From assembly GCA_048213135.1 (NCBI GenBank), contig PS015122.1, positions 1 to 64,000 on the forward strand: a stretch of DNA of 64,000 bases, given 5' to 3'. The notes under the pieces were generated by a model. That model was not told the DNA's origin. It made no database searches and worked only from the letters and a program-made list of their open reading frames with translations. Below, piece after piece: positions 1-11,662 of this stretch. Made by a program: the position numbers and the translations under genes. The stretch comes from Reclinomonas americana ATCC 50394. Its lineage: Eukaryota; Jakobida; Jakobea; Jakobida. Numbering within the stretch: the stretch's first letter is position 1; the number at the start of each line of letters is the position of its first letter.

Positions 1-579
1 TAGGCCTCGGTGCGGAAACGCGAGTGCACGTCCTGCACATGCAGCAGCAGCAGCAGCACAGATAATGAGAAGGTGCGCAGACGACGAGTGACTTGCTTCA
101 GTGTCACTCAGCGCGCACCATGGTCATTGTGTAGAGCTGCCTGAGCGACGACATGGTGCGCAGCAGCAGCACCACGAGGCCGCCACCCTCCACTGTTTCC
201 ACCGTGCGCGCCAGCAAGTTGGGAGTGAGCGCCTCAAAGTCCTGCAGCACCAGCATGCCGAACGTGTTGCCGAGGATCTTGTGCGTCTCCGAGTAGTAGC
301 AGTAGCGAATGTCAGTGGACGAAAGGAACAACTCGAACGGATCGTCGGCATCGGGGTCCACCAGGCCACGCTGCATCAATTTCTTCATGCCACGCATGCG
401 CTTCTTCTTGTTGCTGGAGTTGTCAACACGGGAAATGAGTGACACACACAATGCCAATGGAAGAGGAAGAGTGCGTGACGCGGAAACCTGGTGAAGCCCA
501 GATCCTTCTTGTAGCACCACAGAACCGATGGCCGGGCCTTGACCTGGCATTTCGACAGCATGTAATGCAAGTTGACGAT
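1..579 (-). CDS. NAT10: RNA cytidine acetyltransferase NAT10/Kre33, N-terminal fragment (inverted contig)
   Basis: This is the N-terminal part of the enzyme that makes N4-acetylcytidine in 18S rRNA and tRNA in the nucleolus. Three minus-strand exons are visible: 579-488 (contains KARPSVLWCYKKDLGF), 413-119 (contains DIRYCYYSETHKILGNTFG and LLARTVETVEGGGLVVLLL) and 32-1 (DVHSRFRTEA). They are joined by GT-AG introns. The order and wording follow NAT10/Kre33 residues of about 40-240. The first residues would lie in the gap at 625-859, and the gene runs off the left edge. The rest of the protein is in 860-1298 (-) and 1566-4490 (+), so this contig is probably in the wrong orientation. The alternative is a second gene copy. 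The family call is secure; the placement is not. Confidence 0.9.
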
Positions 580-624
580 CTGACAACGTGCGACGAGCAG
601 TGAGAAAGGGCGCCACACAGAGTC

Positions 625-859
625 NNNNNNNNNNNNNNNNNNNNNNNNNNNNNNNNNNNNNNNNNNNNNNNNNNNNNNNNNNNNNNNNNNNNNNNNNNNN
701 NNNNNNNNNNNNNNNNNNNNNNNNNNNNNNNNNNNNNNNNNNNNNNNNNNNNNNNNNNNNNNNNNNNNNNNNNNNNNNNNNNNNNNNNNNNNNNNNNNNN
801 NNNNNNNNNNNNNNNNNNNNNNNNNNNNNNNNNNNNNNNNNNNNNNNNNNNNNNNNNNN
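625..859. other. Assembly gap (N run)
   Basis: A run of unknown bases separates the first two contigs of the scrambled NAT10 locus. It probably hides the first exon of NAT10. Confidence 0.99.
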
Positions 860-1298
860 GCATCAAAGCCCTTGAAAATGAACTCAAAGAGTGTTTTCAA
901 ATTCTCGGGCGACGGCGATGTCACGAAAATGTTGCTGTAGCCGTACGCGACGGCAGCACTCATCGCCAGTCCGAGAGCGGCCGACTTACCGCGACCACGA
1001 GCAGCAGTGAGCGCCACGGTGGACCGCAGTGTCTTTTCCGAAATCGCCTCCGCAAAGGTGAGCACGGCGCGCGCCTGATCCACAGTGCGCGTGCATGCGA
1101 TAAGAGATCCCACTGGCTGCGTGTCCTCCAACGACGTCTTCAACGCCTCCAGCTCGGTCCGACTGGCCGACGCCGACTCAATGTCCGACACCTCCACCGG
1201 ATGCACGAAGCGAGTGGCTCGAGAAATGGACGAGAGAACATTCAACTCGTCGTCGACCACCAGGCACGACTCGCAGGCCGCCAACGACAGCACCAGAC
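860..1298 (-). CDS. NAT10: NAT10/Kre33, middle fragment with P-loop (inverted contig)
   Basis: One minus-strand exon, after an acceptor at about 1299, encodes the start of the RNA-helicase-like module. Visible motifs are CESCLVVDDELNVL, EAISEKTLRSTVALTAARGR followed by GKSAALG (the ATP-binding P-loop), and SNIFVTSPSPENLKTLFEF. It ends at the gap edge with ...FKGFD plus two bases (gc). The next contig starts at 1566 on the plus strand with tctcggg. Joining gc to t gives Ala and continues the family sequence (GFD-A-LGYEEHVDYE) with no base missing. The exon is therefore contiguous with 1566, and this 494-bp contig was placed backwards. Confidence 0.92.
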
Positions 1299-1353
1299 CT
1301 GCTCACCCACACCACCCTGTCAGTGGTGCTCCTGAGACACACACAATCACTGC

Positions 1354-1565
1354 NNNNNNNNNNNNNNNNNNNNNNNNNNNNNNNNNNNNNNNNNNNNNNN
1401 NNNNNNNNNNNNNNNNNNNNNNNNNNNNNNNNNNNNNNNNNNNNNNNNNNNNNNNNNNNNNNNNNNNNNNNNNNNNNNNNNNNNNNNNNNNNNNNNNNNN
1501 NNNNNNNNNNNNNNNNNNNNNNNNNNNNNNNNNNNNNNNNNNNNNNNNNNNNNNNNNNNNNNNNN
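1354..1565. other. Assembly gap (N run), probably spurious
   Basis: Unknown bases lie between the inverted contig 860-1353 and contig 1566 onward. Base 860 (read on the minus strand) joins exactly in frame to base 1566, so no coding sequence need be missing here. Confidence 0.99.
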
Positions 1566-4490
1566 TCTCGGGTACGAGGAGCACGTGGACTACGGTGAGC
1601 GGATGGGAGGTAGCTGTGCGATTCTGGTAGCCGCATGCTGAGTCAGCTCGTATCTCTTTTGCAGAGCTTGTGCAGAGCACGAATCCAGAGTTCAACAAGG
1701 CCGTGGTGCGTGTCAACGTCTTCCGCAGCCACCGGCAGACAATCCAGTACATTAGCCCGGAGGATGCTGCGAAACTGGGTCAGGCCGAGCTGGTGGTGAT
1801 TGACGAGGCGGCCGCCATCCCGCTGCCGCTGGTCAAGAAGCTGATGGGTCCCTATCTGGTGTTCATGGCCTCCACAATCAATGGCTACGAGGGCACTGGT
1901 CGCAGTCTGTCGCTCAAGCTCATTCAGCAGCTGCGTGAGCAGCAGCAGCAGCAGCAGTTGCAGGCGCCGGCACCAGCTGCCGCCGGCGGTGCGTCTTCGT
2001 CCTCCGCCCCTGCTCCTCTCGGCGATGCGGTGGCGGGAGTCACTGGGCGCATTCTTCGCGAGGTGCAGTTGGAGGAGCCGATTCGTTACGCTCCGGGTGA
2101 CAAGGTGGAGAAGTTGCGGAGACTGCGAGGTTGCTGAATTGCCATTGGTTCGGCGTGTTGCTTACAGTCTATCTCCTTTAGGTGGTTGTATGAGCTGTTG
2201 TGTTTGAATTGTGCCACTGTGCCGCGCTCTGGCCGAGGCTGCCCGCACCCGTCCGAGTGTGATTTGTTGCGTTTGCACTGGTCGGTGACATTGATACGCC
2301 TGCTGCTGCTTACCGTTCTCGCCGGGCAGGTATTTTGTCGAGCGCGACACGCTGTTTTCGTATCACAAAGCCTCGGAACTGTTCTTGCAGGTGGGTGTGC
2401 ACACTCTGTCGGTCCCGGTCTCTCTCCATCATTCGTGAGTCTCACAAGGGCGCCTCGAGCAGCGCATGATGGCCCTCTACGTGTCTTCGCACTACAAGAA
2501 CACACCAAACGACTTGCAGCTGATTTCGGATTCGCCCTCGCAACAGCTCTTTGTGCTGCTCGGTGCGTGTGTCTGTGTGCTCTCCCACTCTTTCAAGAGG
2601 GGCACCGCTTCTCACCGCCCCCTACTGGATGCAGGTCCCGTGTCGGCGTCGGACTCGGCCGTGCCCGACATTCTGTGCGTCATCCAGGTGGCGCTGGAGG
2701 GCAAAATCACCCGTCGCAGCATGCAACACAATCTGAGCCGTGGTTTCCGCCCGAGCGGAGATCTGCTGCCGTACACCATTGCTCAGCAGGTGAGGGACTG
2801 CGAAAGACGATAATTTTTCGCCTTGCGTACATGCATGCAAGTGGTTGCTCACCACTCGTGCACACAGTACCAAGACGACACGTTTGGTTCGCTCTCGGGC
2901 GCACGCGTGGTGCGCATTGCCACGCACCCGGATTTCCATCGGGTGCGTTTGTGTGCAGGAGGAAGAGAGAGATCGATACATGCCTCTTCGTGCACGCCCC
3001 ATCTTTGCTCACTGTCTGTGGTACTCGTAGATGGGCTATGGTTCGCGAGCACTGGAGCTTCTCTGCCGATACTTCCAGGGCGAGATGACGTCGTTTGCCG
3101 CCCCCATGCCTGCACCGCGCAAGTCCAAGTCTGCAAAGGTGGAAGAGACTGCCGCTGCCGACGATGACGACGACGAAGAGGACGAGGATGAGGAGGAAGA
3201 GGGCGAGAAAGGGGCGCGCAAGAGCAAGTCATCAAAGAATGGCTCTGCAGTTGCGTGCATGTCATCGCACCCTTTTTTGTGTGGTACTCCCCCACCTGGC
3301 TCACACTCTCCCTCCTCTCTGTACAGGCGTCCTCCTCCGGCTCCTCGTTGTCCACGGAGAAGATTGGTGTGCGCTCGGCACTCCCACCGCTGCTGCAGCG
3401 ACTAGACGAGCGACCGGCTGAGCACTTGCACTACGTTGGCGTGTCGTATGGGTTGACGCAGCCACTCCTCGAGTTTTGGTCGCGCTCCCGCTTCCGCCCC
3501 GTGTATCTCCGTCTGACCACCAACGACCTCACTGGTGAGCACACGTGCATGATGCTGCGTGAATTGGATCTGGCCGCCATTCCACCGTCGGCGGACGATG
3601 TTGTGCCACAAGGTGGCTGGCTCGACGCTTACGTTGCCGACTTCCGACACCGTGTGGCTCACTTGATGGCCTACGAGTTCCGCGCTTTCCCGTCCGCCTT
3701 GGCGCTCTCTGTACTCATGCCGAGCACGGAAATGAGCAAGCTGGCTGCGCCCAAGCCGCTGACGCTGCCGGAGATCGAAGCGCTCTTCTCGCCCTACGAC
3801 CTGCGACGACTGGACAGCTACAGCCGCAACCTGGTCGACTATCACGTCATTATCGACATGTTGCCGGTGCTGGCGCAGTTGTACTTTTCGCGTCGCTTCA
3901 CCTTTGCGCTGTCGTACTCGCAAGCGGCCATCCTGCTCGCGCTCGGCCTGCAGCACAAGACCGTGTCGGATCTCGAAGTCGATTTGCGCCTCGGCAGCAG
4001 TCAGATCCTGGCCCTCTTCAACAAGATCATGCGCAAGGCTGCGGCTGCACTGCGCGAGGTGGAGGAGGGAGCGATTGCCGCTGGTCTCCCTTCTCGACGG
4101 CGTGTGTCGTCGGTGTTGCCGGACGCCGGATCGTCGTCCATGGTGTCACTGAACGAGGAGTTGACCGAGGCCGGCAGCGAGGCGCGCAAGAGAATCACCG
4201 CCTTGCTGGAGGATGATGAACTGAAGGGGTGAGTGGAGCGCAGGCAGAAGAGGAGGGATGAGAGAGAGTTTTGTGTTGTCTCACTGATTTTCATGTGCAG
4301 ACTGGCCATTGCTGGTGACGAGGAGGACTGGAAGGCTGCACTCAAGGGCGTAAAGGACCCGACGCAGATCAGTGTCAAGGCCGGCAAGAAGCGAATTGCC
4401 GACGAGGGCACGGCGGCGGCGGGTGCAGACGATGGCAGCGACAGGAAGCGCCGAAAGAAGGAGCACGGGAAGAGTGGCAAGAAGCGGTAA
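1566..4490 (+). CDS. NAT10: NAT10/Kre33, C-terminal two thirds
   Basis: This part holds the rest of the helicase module (QAELVVIDEAAAIPLPLVK, the Walker B-like segment; FMASTINGYEGTGRSLSLKL), a polyGln/Ala/Ser insert, the GNAT acetyltransferase fold (VVRIATHPDFHRMGYGSRAL, the acetyl-CoA loop) and the tRNA-binding C-terminus (ERPAEHLHYVGVSYGLTQPL; NDLTGEHTCMML; YSRNLVDYHVIIDMLPV). An acidic DDDDDEEDEDEEEE linker near 3160-3210 is unusually long for the family. The protein ends in a Lys-rich nucleolar-type tail (KRRKKEHGKSGKKR). At least eight short introns interrupt it, for example 1595-1664. The stop is at 4488-4490. The N-terminus lies in the two inverted contigs to the left. Confidence 0.95.
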
Positions 4491-4619
4491 TGCGGGGGAA
4501 GGCACGACAGTGAAGCGAGTCGATGAAATGAGGTGGCGCTGACGGAGGTAGGGCGCTAAAGGTCACACAATTCGAGGCAACAAAGTACATTTTCCTGCGA
4601 GCCGGAATGCTGGATGCAT

Positions 4620-5048
4620 NNNNNNNNNNNNNNNNNNNNNNNNNNNNNNNNNNNNNNNNNNNNNNNNNNNNNNNNNNNNNNNNNNNNNNNNNNNNNNNNN
4701 NNNNNNNNNNNNNNNNNNNNNNNNNNNNNNNNNNNNNNNNNNNNNNNNNNNNNNNNNNNNNNNNNNNNNNNNNNNNNNNNNNNNNNNNNNNNNNNNNNNN
4801 NNNNNNNNNNNNNNNNNNNNNNNNNNNNNNNNNNNNNNNNNNNNNNNNNNNNNNNNNNNNNNNNNNNNNNNNNNNNNNNNNNNNNNNNNNNNNNNNNNNN
4901 NNNNNNNNNNNNNNNNNNNNNNNNNNNNNNNNNNNNNNNNNNNNNNNNNNNNNNNNNNNNNNNNNNNNNNNNNNNNNNNNNNNNNNNNNNNNNNNNNNNN
5001 NNNNNNNNNNNNNNNNNNNNNNNNNNNNNNNNNNNNNNNNNNNNNNNN
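4620..5048. other. Assembly gap in the convergent 3' region
   Basis: Unknown bases lie between the NAT10 stop (4490) and the stop of the minus-strand acidic gene (5120). The visible flanks 4491-4619 and 5049-5119 show no coding potential. An AATAAA lies on the plus strand near 5087. Confidence 0.99.
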
Positions 5049-5119
5049 ATTTGCGCGCGCAGATTTCGCGCCAACACGCGATCGGAAATAAACAAACAGG
5101 TTTCACAATAACAGGCGTC

Positions 5120-8100
5120 TCACCGACGCTGCGGCTTGGCGGCGTTGCTACCCTTGGCAGCACGGCCACCACTACCGGGAAGTGACCGCGAACGGTCATC
5201 TAACAGCACCGACTCGAAAGACGACGACATAAATCCGGAGGCGCCTCCGCCACCCGCAGTCGGAAACGCTGGTGGATGCACACTCGCCGGTGGCGACTGC
5301 ATGCACGGAATCACGGACGAGTGTCAGACAGAGAGACAGAGGGCGTGCACAGCAGAGAAGAGACAATCGCACCATCAGTGAATGCGCGTGATTGGATCCC
5401 GAGTCTGTGCGCGAGAACACCACCCTCTGCGCCTGCAGATTGGCGGTCTTGTTCTTCTTCACCGTTGGCTGGCCCAGCGCGCTGAACGCTTCCTCGGGCA
5501 AATCCAGGAATGACGGTGTCGTCCGCGGAAAACGAAGCTGCCACACGTTGTCGATGAGCATCTTCAGCAACAGCAAAACCAACGACGACGACGACGACGA
5601 CGCAACAGCACTGTTGGAGTCCTCTCCACTGCCGCCAGACGACAACGGCGTCGACGGCATGGACAGAGACAAGGAGGACGCCACAGCATGGAAACCGGAG
5701 AAACCAGTTGTCGACGACTGCCGCGTATTCGAGTGCCGGTCAGCATTGAACGTGCAACGCAACGCAAAACACGCACACGCACCGTCGAATTCTTGCGCGA
5801 GACCGGCTTTTGAATGAGGTCGCGAACCTGACGCGAGTCTGCATCATCATCATCCAGCGTGCTGACATGCGACCTGGACATGACTTGAGCGTGCCGCTTG
5901 CGATTCTGTGTCGACGACATGCACCCAGTTACACACCGCAGAGGGCATCACGACACTTTACGCACACACGCACACGCACCATTTCTCGCATCCGACGTCG
6001 CTTCTGCGCTTGCTGTTTGTTGCGCTCGGCCTCTTCGTCACTGTCGGCACTGTGTGGATTCGACAATTCTTGCGATTGCGACAGGGGAGTGTGCAGACTC
6101 GAACTGTCGTGCGACAAGCTCGCGGGCAAGCTGTTGCCTTCGGCTCCGAACGGGTTGCTCGAGGACATGTTGCTGTGCGCATGGAAAATCGGTCAGCAAC
6201 CGCACGTAGCCGCACCACCTCACAACGGAGAAACGCACCGACGCTTGAGGGGCGGAGCATCCAAGGACAAGGGCGTCGTCGGTTCCACATGGTCCATGGC
6301 AGTGGAGCACATGGTGCGCGCACTGCGTTTTTATGTCAATACCAGCAAGCAACAGAGACTCATATTAGTTAGTATCACACGTGCGTACCGTTTCCTGTTG
6401 GTGCTTCGTTTCAATGCGAGACTCTGGCCGCCCTGCGCCAGCGCACTCAGCGAGGCACTCGAGCTGGCAGGCACCAACAGACGTGGCGGCGCCGTCGCCG
6501 AGGAGCGCGACTTGGTCGATGCCGACGACGATTTCGAGCTGTGTGATCGTGGTGCCACACCAAACATTTCGGCCAACTCGGCAATCTGCAGTGCAGTGAG
6601 TGCGTTGAGAAAACCAGGTCGCGGGGCAACCATAGCCACTCGCTCGCACCTCTGCATCGTCGTCCTCATCCAGCTGACGGTAGTGTGCACGGACAGCTTC
6701 CGCCTGCTCCACATCGTCTTCCTCCTCGTCCTCCTTCTCGTCAGCAGCCAGCGTGTCGTCCACGTGGTCGTCGACCTCATCCTCATCGTCCTCATCATGC
6801 TCGTCGGCGTCGTCGTCGTCGTCGTCGACGACGCCAGACAGACGAGGTCGACGGTCGGCCCCCGGCTCCATGTCTTCGTCCTCCTCCACATCGCACTCGG
6901 CTGAGACGAAATCGGAGCGCGGAAGCACCCGGCTGCTGACAGCTTCCCGAACCGGTGACTGGTGCAGCGGCGAAGGCGGCGGCGACCGATGCAGTGGTGA
7001 TGGAGGCGGCGTCGGCGATCTCTCATCGTCCGCCATGTCTGCCGACGGTGTCGTCGCGGATGCCGGCGATGGCAGTGAGGCGGCTGGCGACACTGCTGGC
7101 GCAGCATCACTTGCCGACGTCTCCGGTTTCTTGTCTTTGCGCTGTGGCAACCAGGGGAATTTTCTGGTCGTCTTCTTCTGCGGCCTGGTCGACACACAAT
7201 TGGAAACGTGTGAGATGGTGGTGTGTGGAGGGATCGACAGTGAGTGTCGGAGCACTCAACTTTTCAAAGATAGAGTAGATTGTCGGTTTGGCGGTGTTGG
7301 CCGCTGGCGAAGCTCTGCAAACAACACATCACCGCGTGAGGCGATTCATCTTGCGCGCGAAGAGTGAATGCACTACGCAACACAAATGGCGGTGGTGGAG
7401 GTGGTGGAGGTGGCGGTGGCGGAGGTGCAGGCGATTCCATTTCCTTTTCCTTGGGAGTCGAAAACGGAGCAGGTCTGCAATGCACGAGTGAGAAAGCAGC
7501 TACGCCATTCGCCATGCTCAAGAGGCGCTCACCGTCGACTGTCGAACAATGCAGGAGACTCGACCCTGCGGACGGAACGAGGTTACCGAGTGAGCATGCG
7601 GCCGACGAGGCGCGGCGAGGAGTAATGCGCAACTCGGTGGGATACTGCGACTCCGTCAGCAAAGACTCTGGCAACAGAAACGTACGAACGCTGTTGTCCT
7701 CGTCGCCACTCTCCTGCGAGTCCTTCTCCTCTTTCTCCTCCTTCTCCACCTCTGCATGCTCGACCGGCGGTACAGGATCATTGTCTGCAGCAGCAGCATC
7801 ATCTACAGCTGGCGGCACAGGCAGTGGTGTGTCGTCAGCAGCATCGTCTACAGCTGGTGGCACAGGCAGTGGTGTGTCGTCGGCATCTTGCGACGGCAGT
7901 GGCGGCAATGCCGATTCGTCCACCGGATCCACAGCAGCGGGCACAGCATCGGTGCTGTCATCATCCACTGCCTTTCGTGGTCGAAGTCCCAGATCCCCCA
8001 ACAAGTCGTCATCGTCCTCCTCCTCTTCCTCCTCCTCCACCTCCTCTTCTTCCATTTCATCTCCGTCGCCATCCTCCTCCTCATCGTCGTCACCCCCATC

Positions 8101-10843
8101 CACCTCTTCCTCGTCATTGTACTGGGTACGACGAGCGCGCGATCGCCTGCCGGTCTCCTCTTCGTCCTCCTCATCGTCCTCTTCTTCTCTTCCTCTCCTC
8201 CTCCGTCTGCGACTCGTCTCCTCGTCGTCGTCGTACTCGTTGTCGCCGTCGTCATCGTCAATGTCCTCGGGCACTGCGCGCTTCAGTCTCAGCATGGGAG
8301 CGTCGGCGGCGGAGCGCGGCACCAGCTTGGACATCAACGACGACTTTGCATCGACCAGTCGAGCCTCTTCGTCGTCGTCAAACTCCAGTTCCACCATGCC
8401 ATCGTCCTCCTCGCGCTCCGGCTTCACCACAACCTTTGGCAGATCGTCGGGCACCAGGCGCCGTTTGGACAACGACGTCAATCGCTGCTGCAACATGTCG
8501 CGGAACGATGAGAGTCCGGCGTTGAAGCTGGTACGCGGCTGCATCGACGCGGGTGCCGGCAGTGTGCGACGAGCCTCGCGCACCAGCCGATCGTTCTCCA
8601 CCAGATCGGCCAACGACAACCCCGACGGCTTGCTCCGTTTGCGCTTGCTCTGCGCAGGCACACTGTCAGGCAACACCCTACAAGGGTTTCCTCAAAAACC
8701 ACGCACCGGTGCTTCGCCGCCTTCCTCGTCATCACCACCACCGTCCTCGTCGTCTTCGTCATCGACATCGTCCACCATGCGACGCTGTTTTTTGGAGATG
8801 CGCTTCCCACCTCGCCGACCGCCACCATCGTCGTCATCGTCGACCATGAACCCACCGTCGCCGTCACCCACCGGCAGCGCCTCCAGCTCATCCAGGAACG
8901 AATCGCGCTGCTTTACGCGCTTCTCGCGACGCGCCGCCAGACCACGCGACATGGCGTTCTCTTCGTCGGAGTCGTCGCTCGTGGTGGTCTCATCGACATC
9001 CGACTCGCTATCGCGGCGTCGACGGCGTGGACGCGTCTCTTGCCCCGGCAACACCAACCGGCGTCGCCCGCCCTGGACCTTGACGGTGCGAATAATGGGG
9101 CGTCCGTTCTCGTCAAACTCGGCACGCGGACCGCGCGACATTTTCTCTCCCGGGGGCGGCAGCTTGCAAGCCTGCAGCAGGCGACGCGCTCGATCCTGCT
9201 GCTTCTCGGTCAGTGGCACGGCAGCATTGCCAACCTTGCCAGAACCAAGTGCGCGTCGAATCGCCTGCGAGAAAAGAAAATGGGCATGCGAGCGACGGCA
9301 CTTTGGGATCTTTCTACTTGATGACAACAGAACCTTCACGTAGTTGAGATTGAGTCGACCAAAATGGTCGCGGAACGGAAGCTTCCACGTCTGGCGCCGA
9401 TGTCGCTCGCCCACCACCAGGTAATCGTAGGGCTTGAGAAACTTGCGCCGCACCGACGAGGTGGGTTCGTCGCTCACGGCGATTCCTGCAGACGCAAGTG
9501 AGTCGAGAGAGCATGGGAAGGGACTCACAAAAAAACAGACCTTCCAGATCGCCAAGTGTGGACGCCGAGTCAATGCTCTCCGCATCTTCGTCATCGCTGT
9601 TGCCGCCTTCCTTTCCATCAGCAGCGGCACCGCTCTCTGTGCTGGCAGGCGTGGCCTTCTTGTTCTTCCACACTCGGCGCGGAGGTGGTGGCGACTTGGG
9701 TCGTGGTTGCCGTTTCTTCTTTGGCGCACTCTGCGACGTCACTGCAGGACCACGTGCACTCGCTGCATGTTCTCGCGTGTGAGCGCAGCAGAGTCATGTG
9801 CGGGGAGAGAGAGAAAAGGTGGAAGCAAAGACCTTTGCTGACGACATTGCTCTTCTCCTTCTTGCCGTCGCCCTCCTCCTCCTCCTCTTCTTCTTCTTCA
9901 TCGTTTCCTGCGTGACAACACCCAGTGCATGAGCGCACGCGCGCAGACTGCGACAAACACAAGTGAAACACACACCAGAGTCGCTTTTGCCGTCGGTGGT
10001 TCGCTCGGCATCGCTGTCTGCGGGCGGTTGCGACGATGCATGTTCCTTCTCGTCGTCGCCGGCATCCTCGTCCACACACATCTCACCGTCGTCGTCGTCG
10101 CTCGACGCTGGTGACGCGCAAATAAACAAAGAAGCAAGGGAAAGGAATGCATCAGTGGCCACGCACCACTCTCTTTTGCCTTCTTCTTTGTCCTTGTCGT
10201 CTTCTTCTTCTTCTCCTTGCTCTTCTTCGACGCACGAGGCTTGCGCTGCTTGACACTGGCGCCATCATCCTCCTGCTCATCTGCGACCTCTGCTACGTTG
10301 TGAGCGATGAGCTGAGCTGACTACACGCATCGCGCCAAACAACACACCATCGTCCTCTGGCGGCGCATCGTCGTCCACTGCACCACGAATGAGTGACAGA
10401 ACAACGACATTATCAACAAAAAACACGTACCTTGCATGTTTTCATGATGCTCCGTCTCCTCTGTCTGTATCTCCTCCTCCTCCTCCTCTTCTACCTCCTC
10501 TTCATCTTGCTGCTGTTCGGAGACTGCGAGGAGAACCCTGTGAATACAGACAAGAGACAGAGAGACAGAGAGAGCAAGAGAGACACAACGCAACTCTCGC
10601 TGAGCATCGCAGTCACCACACCGCGGAACTCATCAAAGCACTCGCGACCATCGAAGCCACATCGTTCTTTGAGTTTCTTGGCCAGCTGTGTGTGTGTGTG
10701 TGAGAGAGAGAGACGCAAACAGTTACACTTTTACATACACAGTGTGTTTGTGTTTGTGTGTGACGCACCTTCTTCAACCCGCATGAGGTCAAGTCGACCT
10801 CCTCCAAGAGAGCACGCAGGCTCTCTCTCGCGCGCTCGTCCAT
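5120..10843 (-). CDS. Long acidic nuclear protein: DEK-C-like N-terminus, Claspin/Mrc1-like motif
   Basis: A multi-exon gene starting with ATG at 10843 (MDERARESLRALLEEVDL) and ending at TGA 5120-5122. The first two exons make a short helical unit resembling the DEK C-terminal domain (TSCGLKK / LAKKLKERCGFDGRECFDEF). Acidic and Lys-rich stretches follow, with KASKK-type basic runs. At about 8570 lies DRLVREARRTLPAPASMQP then SLSSF-type residues, which resembles the conserved RLIRES..LP.H.P....F motif of Claspin/Mrc1, the replication-checkpoint mediator that activates Chk1/Cds1. Long Asp/Glu runs flank it. An NPFGAE segment (6150) and QAQRVVFSR (about 5410) loosely match the Claspin C-terminus. 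The exons at 8700 and 8656 join through a canonical gtgcgt...gcgcag intron, so I treat it as one gene. It could be two genes, and the family call is tentative. Confidence 0.5.
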
Positions 10844-10931
10844 TCGCTGCTCGTTTGCCTTTAAGGGCGGGAATGTGTGACGTCACAGCGGCGGGAATTG
10901 CATTGTCCACTCACATTAATCCAACAACGCC
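10844..10931. promoter_or_regulatory. Bidirectional promoter with CRE palindrome and two E2F-type boxes
   Basis: Only 88 bp separate the start codons of the divergent acidic/Claspin-like gene (-) and LLPH (+). Inside are TGACGTCA (10878-10885, a perfect CRE/ATF palindrome) and two direct copies of GGCGGGAA (10866-10873 and 10890-10897), a known E2F-DP binding form. The spacing is 24 bp. Regulation of both genes at the G1/S transition is inferred from the motifs only. Confidence 0.6.
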
Positions 10932-11638
10932 ATGGCCAAATCACTGCGAAGCAAGGTGCGTGTGTGTGTGTGTGTGCGTGTGTACGCTGATGGGAGAGTT
11001 GGTGGGAGTAGAACGACGCGGACGAGAGAAAGAGTGTCCTCTTTTCGGCCATGTGCACATTCACATCACCAGCTCACTCACACTCCGCTCACACTCGCCA
11101 CACAGGTGAAGCGCAAGTGGCGTGCGGTGGCGCGAGCAGGAGCGGAGAAGTTTGAAGACGCGCGCTTGCAAAGGATCGCCGCGACGCTGCAAAAGTCGTT
11201 GGAGACGCACCAGGCCACGTTGAAAGCCACACCCACAGACACGCCGATGGTCACCACTTGTTGCGTGCCACTCCCTCCTCTTACAGTCTCTCTCTCTTTG
11301 CGCGCGTATCTCATCTCGTTGTTTTTGTAGTGGAGAAGCTCGACGCCGAGATGAGAACACTGGAGGAGAAGGCCGGCTCAGCATCATCTGCTCCCAGTGG
11401 CGATGTCGCCATGGCATCATCATCAACAACAGCAGCAGCAGTGGGAGGTGGGTCCAAGACACTGCGCCCTCGTGGCAAGAAGGTGGTTGTCAAGCGGCGT
11501 CACAATCCTCAATCGCGATCGGCCGACTCGCCCGGACGTCGCAAGCACAGCGGCTTTGGCGGCAAGAATCTGCAGCGCAATCACGTGCGGAGAGTGTCGG
11601 CGAGTGTTCCGCGTCGTGTGCGAGGCAAGGGCATGTAA
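10932..11638 (+). CDS. LLPH: LLPH / YBL028C family small basic nucleolar protein
   Basis: The protein starts MAKSLRSK, the hallmark start of the LLP homolog family (UPF0642; yeast YBL028C), followed by KRKWRAVARAGAEKFEDARL. Three exons: 10932-10955, 11106-11259 and one starting at about 11331. The second intron uses the donor GTTGCGTG, which is the only one that keeps frame into LEKLDAEMRTLEEKA. The C-terminus is very basic (RGKKVVVKRRHNPQS; RRKHSGFGGKNLQRNHVRR), as expected for a nucleolar or pre-ribosome-associated protein. Family members act in large-subunit biogenesis. The gene shares its promoter with the acidic minus-strand gene, and its stop is only 24 bp before the next proposed ATG. 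Confidence 0.85.
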
Positions 11639-11662
11639 AAGAGCAGTGTAGTGTGTGAGACA

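Noticed and set aside
8676-8692. Gene boundary between two separate minus-strand genes
   Set aside because: The stop at 8692 lies in a canonical gtgcgt...gcgcag intron that joins both acidic exons in frame. Sixteen bases is too short for an intergenic space.
7364-9343. A 659-codon plus-strand open frame rich in Ser
   Set aside because: It is the antisense of the Asp/Glu-rich exons of the minus-strand acidic gene. GAC/GAG repeats read as Ser/Val/Leu runs on the other strand. It has no domain.
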